Assembly (NCBI RefSeq): GCF_022968135.1
Contig: NZ_JALJRA010000015.1
Coordinates: 62,001-126,000 of the forward strand
Source of the DNA: Pseudorhizobium tarimense
Lineage (GTDB): Bacteria > Pseudomonadota > Alphaproteobacteria > Rhizobiales > Rhizobiaceae
Reading direction: 5' to 3'
DNA length: 64,000 nucleotides
The notes beneath the pieces were generated by a model, which was not told where the DNA came from, searched no databases, and saw only the letters and a list, made by a program, of their open reading frames with translations. Numbering within the stretch: position 1 is the first letter of the stretch; the number at the start of each line of letters is the position of its first letter. Shown piece by piece: positions 7,454 to 17,760 of the stretch. The position numbers and the translations under genes were made by a program.

Positions 7454-9139
7454 CTAGTTCTCCAGGATGCCCGGCAGCCGCAGACCGTTCCGTCGCGCGC
7501 AGTCGAGCGCGATCTCATACCCGGCATCCGCATGACGCATGACGCCGGTCGCCGGATCGTTCCAAAGCACCCGTTCCAGCCGACGGGCGGCATCTTGCGA
7601 GCCGTCGCAGCAGATCACCATACCGGAATGTTGCGAATAGCCCATGCCAACGCCGCCGCCATGATGGAGGGAAACCCAGGTGGCGCCAGAAGCGGTATTG
7701 AGCAGGGCATTCAAGAGTGGCCAGTCAGAGACGGCGTCCGATCCGTCCTTCATCGCTTCCGTTTCACGGTTAGGGGAGGCGACGGAGCCTGAATCCAGAT
7801 GGTCGCGGCCGATGACGATTGGGGCGGAGAGCTCGCCGTTGCGCACCATCTCGTTGAAGGCAAGCCCGAGCTTGTGGCGATCGCCGAGGCCCACCCAGCA
7901 GATGCGCGCCGGCAGGCCCTGGAAGGCGATGCGTTCCTTGGCCATGTCGAGCCAGTTGTGCAGGTGCCTGTTGTCCGGCAGCAGCTCCTTTACCTTGGCA
8001 TCGGTCTTGTAAATGTCCTGCGGATCGCCCGAAAGTGCAGCCCAGCGGAAGGGGCCGACGCCACGGCAAAACAGTGGGCGGATGTACGCCGGCACGAAGC
8101 CGGGAAAGGCGAAGGCATTCTCCAGACCCTCGTCCTTGCCGACCTGGCGGATGTTGTTGCCATAGTCTAGGGTCGGCACGCCGGCGCTCCAGAAGGCCAC
8201 CATGGCTTCCACGTGAACCCTCATGGAGGCGCGGGCAGCGTCCTCCACCGCTTTAGGATCGCTCTCCCGCTTCGCCCTCGCTTCCTCCACGGTCCAGCCG
8301 AGCGGCAGGTAGCCGTTGCGCGGATCATGGGCCGAAGTCTGGTCGGTGACGATATCGGGACGCGGGCCCCCAGACAGCATGCGACGCACGAGTTCCGGAA
8401 AGATCTCGGCGGCGTTGCCGAGCAGGCCGACCGATTTGGCTTCGCCTTTCGCCGTCCATTCGGCTATCATGGCGAGCGCCTCATCAAGCGTCTTCGCCTT
8501 TGCATCGACGTAGCGGGTTCGCCGGCGAAAATCGATCCGGCTCTCGTCGCATTCGACGGCAAGGCAGCAGGCGCCGGCCATGACGGCGGCGAGCGGCTGC
8601 GCACCGCCCATGCCGCCGAGTCCGCCGGTCAGGATCCACTTGCCCTTCAGGTCGCCGTTGTAGTGCTGGCGGCCAGCCTCGACAAAGGTCTCGTAGGTGC
8701 CCTGGACAATGCCTTGCGTGCCGATATAGATCCAGGAGCCGGCGGTCATCTGGCCGTACATGGCCAGACCCTTCTTATCCAACTCGTTGAAATGGTCCCA
8801 GGTAGCCCAGTGCGGCACGAGGTTGGAATTGGCGATCAGCACCCGCGGCGCATCCTTATGGGTGCGGAAGACGCCGACCGGCTTGCCCGACTGGACGAGC
8901 AGCGTCTCTTCCTCCGTCAGCGTTTTCAAAGTGGCGACGATGCGTTCGAAATCGTCCCAGGTGCGGGCCGCGCGGCCGATGCCGCCGTAGACAACGAGCT
9001 CATGCGGGTTCTCGGCGACATCCGGATCGAGATTGTTCATCAGCATGCGCAGCGGCGCTTCGGTCATCCAGCTCTTGGCGTTGAGTTCCGGGCCGCGCGG
9101 GGCGCGGACCTCTCGGATGTTGTGGCGCGGATTTGTCAT
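7454..9139 (-). CDS. hutU: Urocanate hydratase
   Basis: The 561-residue cytosolic enzyme adds water to urocanate to make 4-imidazolone-5-propionate, with NAD+ as an electrophile. The family size is about 555. I see the N-terminal [18 protein letters not shown], the NAD-binding [14 protein letters not shown], the [16 protein letters not shown] loop with the conserved Cys, and the C-terminal [15 protein letters not shown]. The ATG at 9139 shares one base with the hutG TGA; a GTG one codon upstream is also possible. Confidence 0.98.
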   Translation of the reverse strand: MTNPRHNIREVRAPRGPELNAKSWMTEAPLRMLMNNLDPDVAENPHELVVYGGIGRAARTWDDFERIVATLKTLTEEETLLVQSGKPVGVFRTHKDAPRVLIANSNLVPHWATWDHFNELDKKGLAMYGQMTAGSWIYIGTQGIVQGTYETFVEAGRQHYNGDLKGKWILTGGLGGMGGAQPLAAVMAGACCLAVECDESRIDFRRRTRYVDAKAKTLDEALAMIAEWTAKGEAKSVGLLGNAAEIFPELVRRMLSGGPRPDIVTDQTSAHDPRNGYLPLGWTVEEARAKRESDPKAVEDAARASMRVHVEAMVAFWSAGVPTLDYGNNIRQVGKDEGLENAFAFPGFVPAYIRPLFCRGVGPFRWAALSGDPQDIYKTDAKVKELLPDNRHLHNWLDMAKERIAFQGLPARICWVGLGDRHKLGLAFNEMVRNGELSAPIVIGRDHLDSGSVASPNRETEAMKDGSDAVSDWPLLNALLNTASGATWVSLHHGGGVGMGYSQHSGMVICCDGSQDAARRLERVLWNDPATGVMRHADAGYEIALDCARRNGLRLPGILEN

Positions 9140-9951
9140 CACTCGTTCCCCATTGCCTTCAGTTCGTAAGCCACCTTTTCCAGGCGCTCCAGGATCGTCT
9201 TCAGATGAGGCCTGAGCTTGTCCGCCTTCTCGCTGTCGTATGCGAACGGCACGGCCTCGGTCGCCAGATGCGTGGATTGGGCAAGCTCCATCTGGATGGC
9301 GTGAATGCCGTCAGCTGGCTTTCCGTAGTGGCGGGTTGTCCATCCGCCCTTGAAGCGCCCGTTGACGACGCTCGTATAGCCGGCCGCATAGCCCGCGACC
9401 TCGGCGGTCACTCGTTCGAACTCAAGCGCACAGGAAGCGCCGGAATTAGAGCCGATGTTGAAATCCGGAAGGGTCCCTTCGAAGAGGAACGGGATGTGAG
9501 ACCTGATGGAATGACAGTCGTAGAGGACAGCGAGTCCATGGACAGCCTTTACGCGCTCAATCTGTGCAGACAATGCCGCATGATACTGGCTGTGAAAGCT
9601 CTCTAGGCGGGCCATTACATCGGTTTCTGTCGGTTCTGCACCCTCTTTCCAGATTGATTTGCCGTCGAAATCGGTCTGGGGGATGAGGCCCGTCGTGTTC
9701 TGCCCGGGATAGAGACTGTTTCCGTGGGGATCGCGATTGGCGTCGATGACATAGCGGTGAAAGGCGGCCCGCACCGTCGTCGCGTCCTTGAGAAGGCCTG
9801 CGTATAGGTCGTGGATATGCCAGTCGGTGTCCGCCAGCAGGCGACCATTGTCGTTCAGCCTGTCCCATACCTCGGCTGGGAGGTCCGTTCCGGTGTGCGG
9901 GAAGGCAAGAATGACGGGCGAGTTGCCTTTCTGGATCTCAAAGACTGTCAT
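9139..9951 (-). CDS. hutG: N-formylglutamate deformylase
   Basis: The 270-residue hydrolase splits N-formylglutamate into glutamate and formate, the last step of the five-enzyme pathway. Motifs are [48 protein letters not shown] and [11 protein letters not shown], which supply the expected metal and substrate ligands. Having HutG with HutF, rather than formiminoglutamase, shows that FIGLU is first deiminated. The start overlaps the hutH stop as ATGA. Confidence 0.97.
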   Translation of the reverse strand: MTVFEIQKGNSPVILAFPHTGTDLPAEVWDRLNDNGRLLADTDWHIHDLYAGLLKDATTVRAAFHRYVIDANRDPHGNSLYPGQNTTGLIPQTDFDGKSIWKEGAEPTETDVMARLESFHSQYHAALSAQIERVKAVHGLAVLYDCHSIRSHIPFLFEGTLPDFNIGSNSGASCALEFERVTAEVAGYAAGYTSVVNGRFKGGWTTRHYGKPADGIHAIQMELAQSTHLATEAVPFAYDSEKADKLRPHLKTILERLEKVAYELKAMGNE

Positions 9952-11489
9952 CGTCCGGCCTCCAGCGTGGGCAGGATCCCATCCGCCACGGCGGCGACCA
10001 GCGCACCGGACGCCACCAGTTCACTCGCCTTGGCAAGATCGGTTGCCATGTACCGGTCGTCGTCCAGAGCCGGAACGCAAGCGCGCAGTACAGCGGCCGC
10101 CTTCTCCAGCTCCGGACCAGTCGTAAGCGGCCCGCGCAGCTCAATTCCTTGTACCGCAGCCAACGCTTCGATGCCGAGGATGCCGAAGAGGTTCTCTGTC
10201 ATGGGGAGCAGGCGCCTGGCGCCGTGGCAGGCCATGGAAACATGGTCTTCCTGATTGGCCGAGGTAGGGGTCGAGTCGACCGAGGCAGGGTGGGACATTT
10301 GCTTGTTCTCGCTCATCAGCGCCGCAGAGGTGACTTCCGCGATCATCAGTCCGGAATTGAGGCCCGGCTTCTTCGATAAAAATGCAGGCAAGCCATAGGA
10401 GAGCGCCGGATCGACCAGCAATGCGATGCGCCGCTGGGCGATGGCCCCGATCTCGCAGATCGCCAGTGCGATCTGGTCTGCGGCAAAGGCCACTGGTTCC
10501 GCATGAAAATTGCCGCCAGACAGCACCTGATTGTCGGACAGGACGAGCGGGTTGTCGGTCACAGCATTCGCCTCGATCTGCAGTGTCCGCCCGACCTGGC
10601 GCAGTAGATCGAGGCAGGCGCCGTCGACCTGAGGCTGGCAACGGATGCAGTAGGGGTCTTGGACACGCTCGTCGCCGTCGATGTGGCTTACCCGGATCTT
10701 TGAACCCTCCAGCAGCTGCCGCAGAGCGGCCCCGGCATCGATCTGTCCCTGATGCCCGCGCAGCGCATGGATCTCAGAATGGAATGGGGCGGACGATCCC
10801 ATGGCCGCGTCGGTGGACATGGCGCCCGTAACAAGCGCCGTCTGTGCCGCACGGTGGGCGCGAAAGAGACCGGCGAGCGCCAGTGCGGTCGAAACTTGCG
10901 TTCCGTTGATAAGCGCAAGCCCTTCCTTCGCAGCAAGTTCGATGGGCTCGAGGCCTGCCTGCGCCAGTGCCGCAGCGCCGGGTAGAACGCGCCCCTCGTG
11001 CATCGCTTCACCTTCGCCCATCATCACAGCAGCCATATGGGCGAGCGGTGCCAGATCGCCGGATGCTCCGACCGAGCCTTTCTCCGGAATGACCGGGATG
11101 ACGCCTTTCTCGAGCATGTTCTCAAGCAGGCGTACAAGTTCCAGCCGCACACCGGAGGCGCCGCGGCCAAGCGAGATCAGCTTCAGCGCCATGATTAGGC
11201 GCACGACGTTCTCTGGCAGCGGGCTTCCTAGTCCGCAGCAGTGCGACAGGATGAGGTTTCTTTGCAGCTTCGCCACGTCGGCGCTGTCGATCTTGATCGA
11301 GGCGAGCTTTCCGAAGCCGGTGTTGATCCCATAGACCGGCGCGTTACCCGCGGCGATCTCCGCAATGCGGCGCGCGCTCTTCTCGATACCTGCGTCGAAG
11401 GACCGATCCAGCGCTGCCGCACCATTGCACCAGTAAAGGTCTGCAAGCTCACTGACGGTGACGTGCCCAGGATGAAGCCTAATCGTCAT
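9948..11489 (-). CDS. hutH: Histidine ammonia-lyase
   Basis: The 513-residue enzyme converts histidine to urocanate and ammonia. The MIO cofactor triad Ala-Ser-Gly is in [16 protein letters not shown] near residue 145. [11 protein letters not shown] and the helical C-terminal half ([20 protein letters not shown]) also match the family, and the length is normal. The ATG at 11489 overlaps the hutI stop by four bases, so hutI, hutH and hutG are likely translated in series. Confidence 0.98.
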   Translation of the reverse strand: MTIRLHPGHVTVSELADLYWCNGAAALDRSFDAGIEKSARRIAEIAAGNAPVYGINTGFGKLASIKIDSADVAKLQRNLILSHCCGLGSPLPENVVRLIMALKLISLGRGASGVRLELVRLLENMLEKGVIPVIPEKGSVGASGDLAPLAHMAAVMMGEGEAMHEGRVLPGAAALAQAGLEPIELAAKEGLALINGTQVSTALALAGLFRAHRAAQTALVTGAMSTDAAMGSSAPFHSEIHALRGHQGQIDAGAALRQLLEGSKIRVSHIDGDERVQDPYCIRCQPQVDGACLDLLRQVGRTLQIEANAVTDNPLVLSDNQVLSGGNFHAEPVAFAADQIALAICEIGAIAQRRIALLVDPALSYGLPAFLSKKPGLNSGLMIAEVTSAALMSENKQMSHPASVDSTPTSANQEDHVSMACHGARRLLPMTENLFGILGIEALAAVQGIELRGPLTTGPELEKAAAVLRACVPALDDDRYMATDLAKASELVASGALVAAVADGILPTLEAGR

Positions 11490-12709
11490 GCGCTCACCTC
11501 AATGCCCTTGAACACCCGGGCGTGAAGCGGGTTGAACCCGATTCGGTAGACCAGTTCTGCCGGTCGCTCGACGTCCCAGATCGCGAAATCCGCCGACTTG
11601 CCAACCTCGATCGTGCCGGTCTGCGAAAGCAGGCCCAGCGCACGCGCCGCTTCGCGCGTCACCCCCGCAAGACACTCATCGACGGTGAGCCGGAAAAGCG
11701 TCGCCGCCATGTTCATGGCAAGGAGGAGCGAGGTGAGGGGGGACGTCCCGGGATTGCAGTCCGTGGCAACGGCAATCGGCACTCCGGCCTCACGCAGCGC
11801 CGCAACAGGCGGCTTCTGTGTTTCGTTGATTGCGTAGAAGGCTCCAGGCAGAAGCACAGCTGCCGTCCCGGCCTTCGCCATCTGAGCGATGCCGTCTCCG
11901 TCGAGATATTCGAGATGATCCGCGGAAAGTGCGCCATAGGAAGCCGCCATCGCGGCGCCTCCGAGGTTTGACAGCTGCTCCGCATGAAGCTTGACCGGGA
12001 GATCAAGCGTTCTGGCCTTGTCGAAGACCAGACGTATCTCATCGACGGAGAAGGCGATGCCTTCGCAGAACCCATCCACGGCATCGATCAACCCTTCCGC
12101 ATGGCCCCGTTCCATGCCCGGCAGAACCACCTCGCGAATGTAGTCCCGGTTCCGCCCCTTATAGGCGGCAGGCGTGGCGTGGGCTGCCAGATAGGACGTG
12201 GCAACCCGCACGGGGCGCTGTTTTTCCAGTGCCCGTGCCGCCCGCAGCATGTTGAGCTCGCCGTCGATGTTGAGCCCGTAGCCGGATTTGATTTCCAATG
12301 TCCCGACACCCTCCCGGAGAAGCGTATCCACACGGGGAAGGCTCGTCTCCACCAGTTCAGGCACGGAGAGAGCATTGGTCGCGGCCACGGAGGAAACGAT
12401 CCCACCGCCCGCCCGCGCGATCTCCTCGTAGGTCGCGCCGTTCAGCCGCATCTCAAATTCCATCGCCCGGTCACCGCCGAAGACCAGGTGCGTGTGGCAG
12501 TCGATGAAGGCCGCCGTTACCAAGCGGCCTTCAAGGTCTCGGTGTTCGGCGTGGTCTGCTGCCTCCGGCAGATCATCGGCGCGGCCGATCCAGCTGATGC
12601 GACCGTCCTCGCACAGGATCGCGGCATCTTCCATGACGCCGCAGCCCGGCTGCTGCGGTGCAAGAGTTGCCAGGCGGGCATGGGTCCAAAGCGTTCGGTG
12701 GTTTTTCAC
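11486..12709 (-). CDS. hutI: Imidazolonepropionase
   Basis: The 407-residue amidohydrolase opens 4-imidazolone-5-propionate to N-formimino-glutamate. The metal motif is [26 protein letters not shown] and [10 protein letters not shown] give further ligands of the TIM-barrel site. The start is a GTG at 12709 with GGAGG five bases before it. It is the promoter-proximal gene of the leftward hut operon and faces hutF across 151 bases. Confidence 0.97.
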   Translation of the reverse strand: MKNHRTLWTHARLATLAPQQPGCGVMEDAAILCEDGRISWIGRADDLPEAADHAEHRDLEGRLVTAAFIDCHTHLVFGGDRAMEFEMRLNGATYEEIARAGGGIVSSVAATNALSVPELVETSLPRVDTLLREGVGTLEIKSGYGLNIDGELNMLRAARALEKQRPVRVATSYLAAHATPAAYKGRNRDYIREVVLPGMERGHAEGLIDAVDGFCEGIAFSVDEIRLVFDKARTLDLPVKLHAEQLSNLGGAAMAASYGALSADHLEYLDGDGIAQMAKAGTAAVLLPGAFYAINETQKPPVAALREAGVPIAVATDCNPGTSPLTSLLLAMNMAATLFRLTVDECLAGVTREAARALGLLSQTGTIEVGKSADFAIWDVERPAELVYRIGFNPLHARVFKGIEVSA

Positions 12710-12774
12710 GCGGCCTCCGAGTTCGACTTGAGTTGACGGTCATTCTTGCGTGACCTTCCCTTCGCTCTGTTTAA

Positions 12775-12784
12775 TGTATATACA
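12775..12784. promoter_or_regulatory. Candidate HutC operator TGTATATACA
   Basis: The perfect palindrome TGTA-TA-TACA lies between the divergent hutI and hutF genes. HutC of the GntR family is known to bind TGTA-N2-TACA type sites in other proteobacteria. A TTGCGT and a TTTAAT 18 bases apart form a possible rightward promoter that ends at this site. Binding is inferred. Confidence 0.65.
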
Positions 12785-12860
12785 TAGGATCATCTTTGGC
12801 AAGCGTCGGATTCGGTCAACATGGGCGGGACCGGCGACGGTAACAGGCGGAGGGGTAATC

Positions 12861-14207
12861 GTGACGGCGATCCATGCAAAGCAGGCGCTTCTTCCCGAGG
12901 GGTGGGCCCGAGACGTGCGGATCGAGCTGGCGGAGGGCAAGATTTGCGGGATCGAACGTGAGGCCGAGGCACAGCCGGCGGACGAGCGGCAGGATGCGGT
13001 CGTGCCGGCAATCGGCAACCTCCACAGCCACGCCTTCCAGCGCGCAATGGCCGGTCTGGCCGAAATCCGCGGTCCTGGCAACGACAGCTTCTGGAGCTGG
13101 CGCACGACCATGTACAAGTTCGCGCTGAGCATGACGCCAGATCACGTCGAGGCGGTTGCCGCGCAGCTCTATATGGAAATGCTGGAAGCCGGCTTCGCCC
13201 GCGTGGGCGAGTTCCACTACCTTCACAATGATGCCGACGGCGGACACTACGATGACGTTGCGGAGATGGCCGTTCGAATTGCCTCAGCTTCGCAGGAGGC
13301 GGGCATTGGGCTGACGCTGCTTCCGGTGTTCTACGCCCATTCCGGCTTCGGCGGTCAGTCGCCCCTCGACGGCCAGCGTCGCTTCATCCACTCGCTCGAG
13401 AGCTTCGGGCGAGTGATGCAAAGGTGTGAAGCAATCACCGCCTCGCTTCCGGGCGCCAAACTGGGCGTGGCCCCCCACAGCCTGCGTGCCGTGAACGAGG
13501 TGGAACTGCGCGAGCTGGTCGCGCTTGCAGGATCGCGTCCGATCCATATTCATATTGCCGAACAGACCAAGGAAGTCGAAGACTGTATCGCCTGGTCAGG
13601 TGCCCGGCCGGTGGAGTGGCTTTTCGACAATGTCGAGGTTGATCATCGCTGGTGCCTGATCCACGCGACCCATATGACGGAAGCCGAGACGCAGCGCATG
13701 GCGCAAAGCGGCGCAGTTGCCGGCCTTTGCCCGATCACCGAGGCGAATCTGGGCGACGGAGTCTTCAATGCGCCGACATTCCTGGAGGAGAAGGGACGCT
13801 TCGGCGTCGGCTCCGACTCCAACATCCTCATTTCTCTGCCGGAAGAACTGCGGACGCTCGAATATTCACAGCGCCTGTCGCGCCGCGCGCGCAACGTGAT
13901 TGCCGATCCCGGAGACTCGACCGGGCGAAGGCTTTTCGTGGAGGCCAGCTGCGGTGCAGGGCAGGCGCTTCAGTCACATAGCGGGATCGAAATCGGCGCC
14001 AGCGCCGACATGATTGCGCTCGACTTGCATGGGTCTTCCCACCTCCAGCAGGACGGTCTGCTTGACCACTGGATCTTTGCCGGGGGTGTCGCGGTCGACA
14101 CTGTCTGGGTGGCAGGCCGCAAGCGCGTGGAGGGCGGACGGCATATCGAGCGGGATGCGATCTCCCGTCGGTTCAATCAGGTGATAAAAGAGCTTGCCCG
14201 CGCATGA
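12861..14207 (+). CDS. hutF: Formimidoylglutamate deiminase
   Basis: The 448-residue amidohydrolase turns formiminoglutamate into N-formylglutamate and ammonia, feeding HutG. It has the metal motif GNLHSHAFQRAMAG, SFWSWRTTMY, HIHIAEQTKEVEDC, LIHATHM and FGVGSDSN. The GTG at 12861 is chosen because GGAGGGG precedes it at good distance; a longer frame from 12750 would cross the operator and promoter region. It is divergent from hutI and followed by hutC after 85 bases. Confidence 0.96.
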   Translation: MTAIHAKQALLPEGWARDVRIELAEGKICGIEREAEAQPADERQDAVVPAIGNLHSHAFQRAMAGLAEIRGPGNDSFWSWRTTMYKFALSMTPDHVEAVAAQLYMEMLEAGFARVGEFHYLHNDADGGHYDDVAEMAVRIASASQEAGIGLTLLPVFYAHSGFGGQSPLDGQRRFIHSLESFGRVMQRCEAITASLPGAKLGVAPHSLRAVNEVELRELVALAGSRPIHIHIAEQTKEVEDCIAWSGARPVEWLFDNVEVDHRWCLIHATHMTEAETQRMAQSGAVAGLCPITEANLGDGVFNAPTFLEEKGRFGVGSDSNILISLPEELRTLEYSQRLSRRARNVIADPGDSTGRRLFVEASCGAGQALQSHSGIEIGASADMIALDLHGSSHLQQDGLLDHWIFAGGVAVDTVWVAGRKRVEGGRHIERDAISRRFNQVIKELARA

Positions 14208-14292
14208 GGTTGGAACGTCAGGAGAATTTTCTTCCGGATCGCTGCGTCGCCGGGTTACATCATCCAGACGACGGATAGGAAAAAGGCAGATC

Positions 14293-15021
14293 GTGGCGGA
14301 CATCGGCGGCAGGACCCAGACGCTGCACCAGCGCATATTAAACGACATCGAGGGCAATATCGTCTCCGGGCAGTGGCCACCCGGCCACCGGCTCCCCTTC
14401 GAGGTCGATCTAGCAGCCCAGTACGGATGTTCACGCATGACCGTGAACAAGGTGATGACGCAGCTGGCAAAGTCGGGCCTGATCGAACGCCGGAAGAAGT
14501 CAGGCAGTTTCGTCACGCGCCCGCAGGCCCAGTCAGCGGTTCTGGAGATTGCCGATATTGAGCAGGAGGTGAGGTCGCTGAACCTGCGCTACGCCTTCAG
14601 GCTCGAACGCCGGCAGGTGAGGAGCGCAACGCAGGCGGACCTCCGCGCTCTGGAAACGAGCCAGGCAGAAGATGTACTGGCGGTCGCTTGCATCCATTTC
14701 GCCGGTGAGCGGCCTTTTTGCGTTGAGGACCGCATCATCAACCTGGCTGCGGTTCCCGGTGCCGCGGCCGAGGACTTCTCTAAAACGCCGCCGGGACGTT
14801 GGCTTTTGGGCGAGATCCCTTGGAGCGCTGCAGAGCACCGCATCCACGCGACTGCGGCAACGGCCGAGATGGCGGCGATGCTCGGTGTCGCCAAGGGATG
14901 TCCATGCCTTCTGATCGAGCGGCGGACCTGGAGCGATGCAGGAACGATCACCTATGTTCGCCTGACCTATCCCGGCGAAACACATTCCCTCGTGGCCCGC
15001 TTCACTCCGGCGTCACGCTAA
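14293..15021 (+). CDS. hutC: Histidine utilisation repressor, GntR/HutC family
   Basis: The 242-residue regulator has an N-terminal winged helix (LPFEVDLAAQYGCSRMTVNK, followed by a wing with RRKKSGSFVTRP) and a C-terminal UTRA ligand domain ending ITYVRLTYPGETHSLVARF. HutC proteins bind urocanate and release DNA. The GTG at 14293 has GGAAAAAGG upstream; the longer frame to 14194 would overlap hutF. It sits directly behind hutF, so it probably represses both hut transcripts and itself. Confidence 0.95.
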   Translation: MADIGGRTQTLHQRILNDIEGNIVSGQWPPGHRLPFEVDLAAQYGCSRMTVNKVMTQLAKSGLIERRKKSGSFVTRPQAQSAVLEIADIEQEVRSLNLRYAFRLERRQVRSATQADLRALETSQAEDVLAVACIHFAGERPFCVEDRIINLAAVPGAAAEDFSKTPPGRWLLGEIPWSAAEHRIHATAATAEMAAMLGVAKGCPCLLIERRTWSDAGTITYVRLTYPGETHSLVARFTPASR

Positions 15022-15260
15022 GGGCTAATGTGGAACAACCCATACGATGCTTCCGATGCAACTTACCCGACAGCGCCAACTTTGGTCACCAGCTCCATCC
15101 TGCATTCCCACCAGGGTTTGAGCTTAACATCAGTGGCCAAGCTCCCTGATCTCGCCAGGGAACCAGTTCCGGTTCAGGTGTCGCTTCAGGATGATGCACT
15201 TCTGGACAGAAACAGAAGCTGGATCCCTTCGGTATCGAAACGCCCCCTAGCATCCTGATA

Positions 15261-15962
15261 TTACAATTGAGCCTGCGCGTCCCGATAAGATCCGGGCTCC
15301 TCTAAGCCACCTCTTGCGAGTCTTGGCGTTGAGAAGACGCTGCAGAGCATCTGTTCCGCCTCCGCGAATTCTTCCCGAAGCAAATTGCGCCAACGCTCCG
15401 TCTGCACCATTGCCACGCCCAGCGCCACGGGTGAAACTCCGCAGGATGACAACAGGCGCAATCCCGCCCTCATGGAGGCCCCGCTGGAAACTACGTCATC
15501 AATGAGGACGATGCGGCGGCCTTCCAGAAGCGGCAGCATGCGCGGGTCGACGTACAGGCGTTTGATTTGGTCAGGCGTGGTGATCGATGACAGAGGTACC
15601 GAAAGGCTCTCATCGTACCAGAATTTGCGAGACGTCCCAAGCGGCACGAAGCGGGCGTGGCCAAGCTCGCGCGCAACCGCGCTTGCCAGTGTCAGTCCTA
15701 GCGTCGGGAGGCCGACGATGATTTGTGGATCCAGCCGGCGCAGCTTGTCTGCAAGGGCTTTTGCCAGCGCGTCTTGAACGGCAAAGCTCGCCTGGTTGAT
15801 GATCAGCGAAGCGAGTGCATGGATCCCGTCGTCCAGCGGCCGGATCGGGAGCTTAATCTGCGTGCCGTCCGGCAGGACTGCAGGATAAAAGCCGGTATAC
15901 ACGCTGCCGCGCGGGAAGCTCCCGGGCGGGTAAATCTCCTGCCAGAAATCGTGCGGCTGCAT
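15261..15962 (-). CDS. Purine-type phosphoribosyltransferase
   Basis: The 233-residue product carries the PRPP-binding motif IVLIDDVVSSGASMRAG (about residues 158-174) and a preceding IVGLPTLGLTLASAVAREL core. This is the type I PRTase fold that joins a base to PRPP. It is the last gene of the purine operon, 19 bases after adenine deaminase, so a hypoxanthine, guanine or adenine role is likely but not proven. The ATG at 15962 is taken because the longer frame lies inside the adenine deaminase gene. The 239 bases between hutC and this gene show nothing clear. Confidence 0.85.
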   Translation of the reverse strand: MQPHDFWQEIYPPGSFPRGSVYTGFYPAVLPDGTQIKLPIRPLDDGIHALASLIINQASFAVQDALAKALADKLRRLDPQIIVGLPTLGLTLASAVARELGHARFVPLGTSRKFWYDESLSVPLSSITTPDQIKRLYVDPRMLPLLEGRRIVLIDDVVSSGASMRAGLRLLSSCGVSPVALGVAMVQTERWRNLLREEFAEAEQMLCSVFSTPRLARGGLEEPGSYRDAQAQL

Positions 15963-15981
15963 AGCGTGACGTCCTTTCCGG

Positions 15982-17760
15982 TCAGGTGAGGATGGGTGTT
16001 TGCAGCAGGGTTCCCGAGGCAACGTCGGCAATGCCCCGATCCGTCTGGTGAGGTCCGGCATTGCAGGCCAGCGTTGCGCCAAAACAGGCCTTGAAGGCGA
16101 GGTAGGGCGGTTCCCAGTCGACAATGGTATCCATCGCCTGACGAAGGGCGGTGAACCCGATCGCCACCTCCTCCAACGTCTCGTCGGAAACAAGACCTGA
16201 TAGGGGCAGCGGCAACAACGCCTCGATCCCACCTTGCAAGGCGACCGCCATGCCACCGCCCGCACGTATAACGGCGTTGGCGGCCATCACCATGTCTTCG
16301 ACATTGCCGCCGAAGACGGTGAGGTTGTGGCTGTCATGGGAGACGGTGGTGGCGAAGGCGCCGCGCCATTCACCCCACCCTCTGAGAAAACCGACGCGCG
16401 GCCTGCTGTCGGTGCGGCCATGCCGGTGTACGACGGCGATCATGGTGGACCCTTCCGGCGGAACCAAGAAGCCGTTCCGCACCTCGGCATCGGCCTCTCC
16501 CCAGCGGGTGAAGCGCGGCTGGTCGATCGTTGCAACCCTCACTCGCTCACCGCGTGCCGGCACAAGAAAATCAGAGGCCTGCAGCGGGTCAACCTTCGTC
16601 GAATCGGTGAGGCCTGCAGTCTCTGCAGACACCAACGGGACAACCATTGCGCCATCGCTTGCGACGATTTCACCATTGGCCAGGACATGAGACGCTTCCA
16701 GATTTTCGAGGTCTCGGAAGAGCACCAGATCCGCTCGCCGGCCTGGCGCCACGAGGCCAAGGTCATTGCGGCCCAAGCGCCTTGCTGCGTTAAAGGTTGC
16801 TGCCTGAAGTGCCCATTGCGGCTTAAGGCCGTAGCGGACCAGTCGGCGGACCACATCGTCAAGTCCGCCGCAGCGGAAGAGGTCGTCGGGGAACACATCG
16901 TCGGTGCAGAGCGTCACGGTTTGGGGCAGGTGGCCAAGCGCGTCGAGCGTGCGAACGAATTCCGGCAGCAGGTGGTCATGCGAGCCACGCAGCTCGATCG
17001 TCAAGCCGGCGCGCAGTTTTGCCATCAGGTCATCGCCGGAAACCAGTTCGTGGTCCGAGCTTATTCCAGCGGAGACGAAGGCTGCAAGGTCACTACCGGC
17101 AAGGCTTCGGGCATGGCCGCAGATCAGCTTGCCGGACGAAAGTCCCGCCTGCACGATGGCTGACATTCGTGGATCGCGGGCGATAACACCGCGCATGTTC
17201 ATGATCTCCGCAACGCCGCCCACCTCCGGCCATTGCAGGATTTCGGAAATTGCGTTGGCGTCGAAATCCGCGCCGCTCATTTCCACCCCGGGTGCGGAAG
17301 GTACGCAGGAAGGGGCAAGCAGGATGATCCGCAGGGGGAGTGCGCGAGCGGCCTCCGCGGCGTATCGCACGCCGTCCAGCCCGTGAACATTGCCGAGTTC
17401 ATGCGGATCCCAAACGATGGTGGTCACACCGCGGGGTAACACGGCTTTTGCGTAAGTGGCGGGCGTTACCATCGAACTTTCGACGTGCATGTGCGTGTCG
17501 ATGAGCCCGGGCGTGATATAGGCACCCGCCGCGTCGATGATGTCAGCGGCGTCCGCACGGATTCCATGTTCATGTACGCTGGCAATCAGCGGACCGACAA
17601 GCCCGATATCGGCGGCGCGCAATTCCCCCGTGACCATGTCAACGACCGTGCCGTTCGCGATCAGTCGGTCGAACGGGGCTGCGCCGCGGGCCGCCTCCAC
17701 TGCGCGCGTACGGAGATCAACATGGTTCAAGTCCACGGCATCCGGCACCGTCAGTTTCAT
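15982..17760 (-). CDS. ade: Adenine deaminase
   Basis: The 592-residue cytosolic amidohydrolase converts adenine to hypoxanthine and ammonia. It has the metal motif GLIDTHMHVESSMVTPA, VTTIVWDPHELGNVHG, SSDHELVSGDDLMAKL and, in the C-terminal domain, TVSHDSHNLTVFGGN and GGMAVALQGG. Length and order match bacterial Ade enzymes. Its ATG overlaps the nucleoside hydrolase stop as ATGA, so hydrolysis and deamination are co-translated. Confidence 0.96.
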   Translation of the reverse strand: MKLTVPDAVDLNHVDLRTRAVEAARGAAPFDRLIANGTVVDMVTGELRAADIGLVGPLIASVHEHGIRADAADIIDAAGAYITPGLIDTHMHVESSMVTPATYAKAVLPRGVTTIVWDPHELGNVHGLDGVRYAAEAARALPLRIILLAPSCVPSAPGVEMSGADFDANAISEILQWPEVGGVAEIMNMRGVIARDPRMSAIVQAGLSSGKLICGHARSLAGSDLAAFVSAGISSDHELVSGDDLMAKLRAGLTIELRGSHDHLLPEFVRTLDALGHLPQTVTLCTDDVFPDDLFRCGGLDDVVRRLVRYGLKPQWALQAATFNAARRLGRNDLGLVAPGRRADLVLFRDLENLEASHVLANGEIVASDGAMVVPLVSAETAGLTDSTKVDPLQASDFLVPARGERVRVATIDQPRFTRWGEADAEVRNGFLVPPEGSTMIAVVHRHGRTDSRPRVGFLRGWGEWRGAFATTVSHDSHNLTVFGGNVEDMVMAANAVIRAGGGMAVALQGGIEALLPLPLSGLVSDETLEEVAIGFTALRQAMDTIVDWEPPYLAFKACFGATLACNAGPHQTDRGIADVASGTLLQTPILT

